A stretch of DNA of 64,000 bases from positions 1,302,001 through 1,366,000 of the forward strand of contig CU207211.1 of NCBI GenBank assembly GCA_000026125.1, read 5' to 3'. This DNA comes from Herminiimonas arsenicoxydans (GTDB lineage: Bacteria; Pseudomonadota; Gammaproteobacteria; Burkholderiales; Burkholderiaceae_D). The notes below the pieces were generated by a model, which was not told the origin of the DNA, searched no databases, and saw nothing but the letters and a program-made list of their open reading frames with translations. Below, piece after piece: positions 58,463-64,000 of this stretch. Within the stretch, counting starts at the first letter, position 1; each line of letters begins with the position of its first letter. The translations under genes and the position numbers were made by a program.

Positions 58463-59227
58463 ATGACGCCGTCTAGTTCAACCCAGATCGTGCCGGATGT
58501 ATCGCTGGTGCCGCGTCATATCGCCATCATCATGGATGGCAATGGACGTTGGGCAACCAAGCGTTTCATGCCGCGCGTGGCTGGTCACGTCAAGGGCGTG
58601 GAAGCGGTGCGCGGGATCGTCGAGGCGTGCGCGAAGCAGGGCGTGGAATACGTGACCTTCTTTGCGTTCAGTTCGGAAAACTGGCGCCGCCCGGATGACG
58701 AGGTATCGCTGTTGATGCGTTTGTTCATGACAGCGCTGGAACGCGAAGTCTCAAAGATGCATGCCAATGGCATACGTCTGAAAATTGTCGGCGATCTGAG
58801 TCGTTTCGATGACAAGCTGCAGAAAATGATTGCCAGCGCCGAGCGTAAAACTGCAGCCAACGACAGGTTGACGGTCACTATTTGCGCCAACTACGGCGGA
58901 CGCTGGGACATCATGCAGGCGGTCAACAAAATGGCTGCTGCCTATCCGGATGCAGGCGATTTCAGCGAAGAACAGTTGACGCCATTCCTGTCGCTGGCTT
59001 ATGCGCCGGAGCCGGATCTGTTCATACGCACCGGAGGCGAAGAGCGCATTTCCAATTTTCTGTTGTGGCAACTCGCCTATACCGAACTGTATTTCACGGA
59101 TACCTACTGGCCGGACTTCGACGCAGCTGCGCTGGAGCTGGCGATCTCTTCCTATCAACAGCGCGAGCGGCGCTTTGGCCGTACCAGTGCCCAGGTGAGC
59201 GCGCAAATACCGGTGGCCAAATGCTGA
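58463..59227 (+). CDS. uppS: Undecaprenyl diphosphate synthase
   Basis: 254 residues, cis-prenyltransferase family. It makes the C55 lipid carrier for peptidoglycan and other surface glycans from isopentenyl diphosphate and farnesyl diphosphate. The catalytic Asp25 is in [15 protein letters not shown], and later motifs are [24 protein letters not shown] and [20 protein letters not shown] with [13 protein letters not shown]. The start is an ATG 34 bases after frr. Its last seven bases overlap cdsA. dxr of the isoprenoid pathway is close by. Confidence 0.97.
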   Translation: MTPSSSTQIVPDVSLVPRHIAIIMDGNGRWATKRFMPRVAGHVKGVEAVRGIVEACAKQGVEYVTFFAFSSENWRRPDDEVSLLMRLFMTALEREVSKMHANGIRLKIVGDLSRFDDKLQKMIASAERKTAANDRLTVTICANYGGRWDIMQAVNKMAAAYPDAGDFSEEQLTPFLSLAYAPEPDLFIRTGGEERISNFLLWQLAYTELYFTDTYWPDFDAAALELAISSYQQRERRFGRTSAQVSAQIPVAKC

Positions 59228-60039
59228 AAACGCGCATCATCACTGCAGTGATACTGCTGGCAGTGCTGCTATTGGCGATTTTTTCCGGTTCTTTTATCGT
59301 TTTTTCTATTCTGACGGCAATTTTCTTTGCCGCTGCGGCATGGGAATGCCTGCGTCTGTTCGGCAATAAATTTCCAGTCGTGGGAGCGGTGCTGTGGACC
59401 GTCGCGTTTGCCTATCTGGTGGTGACGGCCAGTTTCAAGCAGAGCGTGCTGCTGTACGGCATCTGCGTCGCGATCTGGATCTTGCGTCTGGTGCCATCGC
59501 TGGCCTTCGGCCTGCCGCCGCTGGATGGCACGCGCAATCGCCTGCTGACCGGAATCTACGGCATTGCCGTGCTGGGTGCGTTTATCGCTATCCTGAGCTT
59601 GTACAATCGTTCGGCACTGTATATGTTTTCGGTGATGTCTATCGTCTGGATTGCCGACATCGGCGCCTACTTCAGCGGCAAGGCTTTCGGCAAGCGCAAA
59701 CTGGCACCATCGATTTCTCCCGGCAAGTCGTGGGAAGGGGCAATCGGCGGCGGCATACTGGTGCTGCTTGCCAGCGTGGCCACGCTGGCCGTACCGGCAT
59801 TGAACGATACGTTTGCAGTGCAGCTTTATCTCACATGGGGCTGGCCGGGTTTTCTGCTGATATTGATATTGATGGTTGCCGCCAGCATCGTCGGCGACCT
59901 GTTTGAATCGCAACTCAAGCGCCGTGCCGGAATGAAAGACAGCAGCAGCCTGTTGCCCGGCCATGGCGGCGTACTCGACCGGCTGGATGCCTTGATCCCG
60001 ACGCTGCCGCTGGCGGTGCTGGTTGCTTACTGGATGTAA
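59221..60039 (+). CDS. cdsA: Phosphatidate cytidylyltransferase
   Basis: 272 residues from the ATG overlapping the uppS end; the frame is open further upstream inside uppS. CdsA makes CDP-diacylglycerol, the precursor of all phospholipids, at the inner membrane. About seven membrane helices are apparent, starting with [16 protein letters not shown]. The family signature is near the C-terminus: [19 protein letters not shown] and [33 protein letters not shown] is the other conserved stretch. Confidence 0.96.
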   Translation: MLKTRIITAVILLAVLLLAIFSGSFIVFSILTAIFFAAAAWECLRLFGNKFPVVGAVLWTVAFAYLVVTASFKQSVLLYGICVAIWILRLVPSLAFGLPPLDGTRNRLLTGIYGIAVLGAFIAILSLYNRSALYMFSVMSIVWIADIGAYFSGKAFGKRKLAPSISPGKSWEGAIGGGILVLLASVATLAVPALNDTFAVQLYLTWGWPGFLLILILMVAASIVGDLFESQLKRRAGMKDSSSLLPGHGGVLDRLDALIPTLPLAVLVAYWM

Positions 60040-60046
60040 GGCTTAA

Positions 60047-61222
60047 ATGCAGCATATAACCATACTGGGTTCAACCGGGTCCATAGGCGTATCGACACTG
60101 GACGTGGTGGCGCGTCATCCCGATCGTTACCGCGTGCATGCCTTGACGGCGCAAAACAAGGTGGAGGAACTGGCGGCACAATGTGCGCAGTTTCATCCGG
60201 ATGTGGCGGTCGTCGGCAGCGCTGAAGCGGCGCAAAAATTGCAAGTGCTGCTAAACGGAATGGGCTTGCAGACGCAGGTCGAATACGGTGCTGCAGCCTT
60301 GTGCACAGTAGCCAGTGCGCCTGAGTGCGATTGCGTGATGGCGGCCATCGTTGGTGGAGCCGGCCTGGCGCCTACCTTGGCGGCAGCGCGTGCCGGCAAA
60401 AAAATATTGCTGGCCAACAAGGAGGCGCTGGTCATGTCCGGCCCTTTGCTGATGGAAGCGGTCGCTGCCAGCGGCGCGATCCTGATGCCTATCGACAGCG
60501 AACACAATGCGATTTTCCAGTGCATGCCGGCGACGTATCATCAACAGCAGCTCACGCCAGCGCAGCACGGGATAGAAAAAATTCTGCTGACAGCCTCCGG
60601 CGGCCCTTTCCTCAATCGGGCTCTCGATACGCTGGATCAGGTGACCTGCGCCGAAGCGATTGCGCATCCCAAATGGGTGATGGGCCGCAAGATTTCGGTG
60701 GACTCGGCCACGATGATGAACAAGGGCCTGGAAGTGATAGAGGCGCACTGGCTGTTCGGTGTGCCGGCCGACCGTATCGAAGTAGTGATACACCCGCAGA
60801 GTGTCGTGCATTCGATGGTGTCGTACATCGATGGTTCGGTGCTGGCGCAACTGGGCAATCCGGACATGCGCACGCCGATTGCACATGCCATGGCGTATCC
60901 GGAACGTATCGATTCCGGCGTCGCGCCGATCGACTTGATCAAGATCGCGCAACTTACTTTCGAGCATCCCGATCTGCTCCGATTTCCATGCCTGAAACTG
61001 GCGTATGATGCATTGCAGGCGGGCGGTTCTGCGCCGGCCATCATGAATGCCGCGAATGAGATTGCCGTGCAGGCCTTTCTTGATGGACGCATCGGCTTTC
61101 GTGCCATTGATCAATTGATTGCACGTGTGATGGCGGCCTTGCCGTCCAGCCCGGTTACCGACATCGATACCGTTTTTGAACAGGATAGACGGGCGCGCGA
61201 CACAGCCGCTTCCTTCATATAA
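60047..61222 (+). CDS. dxr: 1-deoxy-D-xylulose 5-phosphate reductoisomerase
   Basis: 391 residues. It converts DXP to 2-C-methylerythritol 4-phosphate, the committed step of the MEP isoprenoid route. The NADPH site is [18 protein letters not shown]; metal and substrate residues occur in [25 protein letters not shown] and [12 protein letters not shown], then [20 protein letters not shown]. The flexible loop over the active site has [13 protein letters not shown]. It starts seven bases after cdsA and ends two bases before rseP. Confidence 0.97.
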
Positions 61223-61224
61223 AA

Positions 61225-62592
61225 ATGCATTTTCTCCAGACCTTACTTGCTTTTGCAGTTGTCCTCGGCGTGCTGATTATCGTGCACGAACTCGGACATT
61301 ATCTGGTCGCGCGCTGGTGCGGCGTCAAAGTCCTGCGTTTTTCCGTCGGCATGGGGAAAGTCATTTATTCGCGTCGTTTCGGCAAGGATCAGACTGAATG
61401 GGCGGTGTCGGTTCTTCCGCTGGGTGGCTATGTCAAGATGCTGGATGCGCGCGAAGGCGATTTGAGCGAGGTGTCTGCGGAAGACATGAAGCGCGAATTT
61501 ACGCGTCAATCGGTGTGGCGCCGGATTGCGATCGTGGCTGCCGGCCCGCTGGCCAATTTCCTGCTGGCGATTCTGCTGTTTGCCGGCTTGTACAGCTACG
61601 GCATTCCCGAACCTGCGCCTAAACTGCGGGCGCCGGCGGAACAGTCGATAGCGTATCAGGCCGGTGTGCGTGGCGGCGAACTGGTGACGGTCGTCAACGG
61701 CAAGCCGATTCAGATATGGAACGATTTGCGCTGGCAGATGGTGCAGGCAGTGATCAACAAAAAAGCTGTCACGCTGGATGTGGAGCGTGCGGCTGCTGAT
61801 CCCCATGCCGGCAAAATCATCCGTACCGTAACGATTCCGGTCGACAGTATTTCTGCCGAGGAGCTGGAAGGGGACTTCCTCGTCAAACTGGGTATCGACC
61901 TGGCGCGCCCGCGGGCGATTCTGGGGCAGGTCGTGCCGGATGGCCCGGCGATGCTGGCCGGTTTGCAATCCGGCGATTTGATCGTTGCCGTAAACGGCAA
62001 CGCGATTACCGATGGTGTGGCGCTTGTCGATGCGGTGCGTGCTGCTCCAGGAAAAATGCTGCAGATCGATCTTTTGCGCAATGGCAAGCCGCTGAGCGTG
62101 AACGTGACGCCGGAGGCGGTCGACAAGGATGGTCAGGTTTTCGGTCGCATCAAGGTTGAAGTGCCCATGATGCCGGATATGGTGCTGGCCAGCCACGGAC
62201 CATTCGCTGCTCTGGCCAAAGGGGTGCAGAAAACCTGGGATACCAGCACGATGACGCTGAAGATGGTCGGCAAGATGATCGTCGGCGAGGTTTCCTGGAA
62301 AAATGTAACAGGTCCGATTACCATCGCCGACTATGCGGGACAGACTGCGCGCATCGGCCTGATCAGTTACCTCAGCTTTATCGCCTTTGTCAGCATCAGT
62401 CTGGGAGTGATGAATCTGTTGCCCATACCAGTGCTGGATGGCGGTCATTTGCTGTATTATGCTGTGGAAGTTTTGACAGGTCGTCCGGTCTCTGAACGCT
62501 TTGGTGCAATTGCGCAGCGTGCGGGGATAGGAATATTGATGACCTTGATGCTGGTAGCTGTCTTCAATGACATCAACCGCCTGATTTCCTAA
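61225..62592 (+). CDS. rseP: Site-2 intramembrane metalloprotease RseP
   Basis: 455 residues. The zinc-binding HELGH is at residues 21-25 in the first membrane helix; the third metal ligand is in NLLPIPVLDGGHLLYYAVE near the end. Two PDZ domains lie at about 115-205 and 210-295 (GVRGGELVTVVNGKPIQIW and GLQSGDLIVAVNGNAITDGV). RseP cuts anti-sigma factor RseA to release sigma-E and clears remnant signal peptides. It is placed between dxr and bamA, as in most proteobacteria. Confidence 0.96.
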   Translation: MHFLQTLLAFAVVLGVLIIVHELGHYLVARWCGVKVLRFSVGMGKVIYSRRFGKDQTEWAVSVLPLGGYVKMLDAREGDLSEVSAEDMKREFTRQSVWRRIAIVAAGPLANFLLAILLFAGLYSYGIPEPAPKLRAPAEQSIAYQAGVRGGELVTVVNGKPIQIWNDLRWQMVQAVINKKAVTLDVERAAADPHAGKIIRTVTIPVDSISAEELEGDFLVKLGIDLARPRAILGQVVPDGPAMLAGLQSGDLIVAVNGNAITDGVALVDAVRAAPGKMLQIDLLRNGKPLSVNVTPEAVDKDGQVFGRIKVEVPMMPDMVLASHGPFAALAKGVQKTWDTSTMTLKMVGKMIVGEVSWKNVTGPITIADYAGQTARIGLISYLSFIAFVSISLGVMNLLPIPVLDGGHLLYYAVEVLTGRPVSERFGAIAQRAGIGILMTLMLVAVFNDINRLIS

Positions 62593-62648
62593 CGAGGCAA
62601 GCCTTCCCTGAATCCGAGCCTGACGAGTATCTTAATTTACGATAGCCA

Positions 62649-64000
62649 ATGAAATTACATTCAGAGCGTTTCCCTTTGCCGATATTTCGTCGTCACCTTA
62701 TCGCTGTTGCAGCGTTTGCATTGTGTTCCGGCTATGTGCAGGCGGCTGATCCATTCACTGTAAAAGACATACGCGTTGAAGGCATACAACGTACTGAAGC
62801 GGGTACGGTTTTCAGCTACCTGCCGGTGCGGGTAGGCGAAACATTTACAGATGAAAAAGGCGCGACCGCGATCAAGGCCTTGTATGCCACAGGCTTCTTC
62901 AAGGATGTGCGCATCGAAGTCGAGGGCGACGTACTGGTGGTCTTCGTTGAAGAGCGTCCGGCAATTGCCAGTGTCGAATTTTCCGGCACCAAGGAATTCG
63001 ATAAAGTCCAGCTGACGAAAGCGCTGAAGGAAATTGGCGTCGGCGAATCGCGTATTTTCGACAAGGCCCTGGTTGATCGCGCAGAGCAGGAGCTGAAGCG
63101 CCAATACCTGTCGCGCGGCTTGTACGGCGTACTGATCACAACGACAGTGACACCGGTGGAACGCAATCGCGTATCGATCAATTTTGCAGTCGATGAAGGC
63201 GATGTCTCGCGCATCAAGAATATCAATATCATCGGCAGCAAGGCATTCAGCGAAAAAGACTTGATCAAGATGCTGAGCCTGCGCACGCCGGGCTGGTTTA
63301 CCTGGTACTCCAAGGCGGATCAATACTCAAAACAGAAACTCGCCGGCGATATCGAAACGCTGAAATCCTACTACCAGAATCGCGGCTATATCGAGATGCA
63401 GGTCGAATCGACCCAGGTCTCGATTTCGCCCGACAAGAAGGATATCTACATCACCATCAATATCAATGAAGGTGAAAAGTACACGGTCTCCGACATCAAG
63501 CTGGAAGGCGAAATGTTTGGCCGTGAAGCCGAATTGAATTCGCTGCTGCAACTGAAAAAAGGCGATGTCTATTCAGGCGAGAAACTGACTGCGAGCACCA
63601 AGAGCATCTCCGAACGCATGGGTAATTTCGGCTATGCATTTGCCAACGTGAATGCAAATCCGAAAATTGATCGCGAGAAGAAGGAAGTTGCGTTTACGGT
63701 CATGATCGATCCGGGCAAGCGGGTCTATGTGCGCAATATCAATATTTCTGGCAATACGAAAACACGCGATGAAGTCATTCGTCGCGAATTGCGCCAGTTT
63801 GAAAATTCCTGGTACGACGGCGAAAAAATCAAGATGTCGCGCGATCGCGTCGATCGCCTTGATTACTTTACCGACGTTACGATCGAAACGCCGGACGTGC
63901 CGGGCAAAACCGATCAGGTGGATATCAATCTGGGCGTGACTGAAAAACCGACTGGCAACATCATGCTGGGTGCAGGTTTCTCCAGCAATGAAAAACTGAC
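62649..64000 (+). CDS. bamA: Outer membrane protein assembly factor BamA (5' part only)
   Basis: The frame is open from an ATG at 62649 to the window edge (about 450 codons). A signal peptide of about 32 residues ends in YVQA before ADPFTVKDIRVEG. Five POTRA domains can be followed: the first from about 34, then FSGTKEFDKVQLTKALKE, then INIIGSKAFSEKDLIKML, then ISDIKLEGEMFGREAEL-like VSDIKLEGEMFGREAELNS, and VRNINISGNTKTRDEVIRRE. The barrel follows beyond the edge (GNIMLGAGFSSNEKL). BamA folds and inserts outer-membrane proteins. Confidence 0.97.
   Translation, partial: MKLHSERFPLPIFRRHLIAVAAFALCSGYVQAADPFTVKDIRVEGIQRTEAGTVFSYLPVRVGETFTDEKGATAIKALYATGFFKDVRIEVEGDVLVVFVEERPAIASVEFSGTKEFDKVQLTKALKEIGVGESRIFDKALVDRAEQELKRQYLSRGLYGVLITTTVTPVERNRVSINFAVDEGDVSRIKNINIIGSKAFSEKDLIKMLSLRTPGWFTWYSKADQYSKQKLAGDIETLKSYYQNRGYIEMQVESTQVSISPDKKDIYITININEGEKYTVSDIKLEGEMFGREAELNSLLQLKKGDVYSGEKLTASTKSISERMGNFGYAFANVNANPKIDREKKEVAFTVMIDPGKRVYVRNINISGNTKTRDEVIRRELRQFENSWYDGEKIKMSRDRVDRLDYFTDVTIETPDVPGKTDQVDINLGVTEKPTGNIMLGAGFSSNEKL

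Overview
The window is a gene-dense, roughly mid-50s % GC chromosomal segment from a betaproteobacterium, most likely Oxalobacteraceae (Herminiimonas/Janthinobacterium-like). I infer this from protein character and gene order: dapC-dapD-pilU-(arsC-like)-dapE-prmB, smc-zipA-ligA, glnD-map-rpsB-tsf-pyrH-frr-uppS-cdsA-dxr-rseP-bamA, and an flhDC-driven flagellar/chemotaxis block. I see no transposase, integrase, phage gene or CRISPR array. Almost all DNA is accounted for by intact genes.

Region 1 (1-8.1 kb) holds housekeeping genes: two cyclophilins (ppiB partial and an exported ppiA-like gene, minus strand), cysS, a 3-methyladenine DNA glycosylase, accA, tilS, lysC, and a tRNA-Ser(GCU) with a clear promoter and a terminator. 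Two unrecognised genes follow, facing each other across a bidirectional terminator.

Region 2 (8.1-29.4 kb) is a flagellar and chemotaxis island read rightwards: flhD-flhC, a membrane-anchored methyltransferase, motA-motB, a CheZ-like protein, cheY1, cheA, cheW, cheR, cheD, cheB, cheY2, cheZ, a degenerate EAL-HDOD protein, flhB-flhA-flhF-flhG, fliA and a second stator pair motC-motD. The 713-base region before flhD carries two tandem sequences that fit the sigma-28 (FliA) promoter consensus almost exactly, so FliA may feed back on the master regulator. There are two response regulator/phosphatase pairs (CheZ-like + CheY1, and CheY2 + CheZ), two stators, a CheA with a duplicated QGYGFF motif, and an FlhG that has lost most of its Walker A motif. 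These are the most interesting signals in the window.

Region 3 (29.4-39.2 kb) is mostly minus strand: a DUF1345 membrane protein (plus strand), a DUF2520 Rossmann protein, an ABC-F ATPase, and the lysine/peptidoglycan precursor genes dapC, dapD and dapE mixed with pilU, an ArsC/Spx-like gene and prmB.

Region 4 (39.2-64 kb) holds smc, zipA, ligA, galU and def (plus strand); a soluble GAF-GAF-PAS-GGDEF-EAL protein, an RluF-type pseudouridine synthase, glnD and map (minus strand); then the translation and envelope block rpsB-tsf-pyrH-frr-uppS-cdsA-dxr-rseP-bamA, with bamA cut by the window edge. The rpsB leader has a well-formed two-layer hairpin that is a candidate autoregulatory element.
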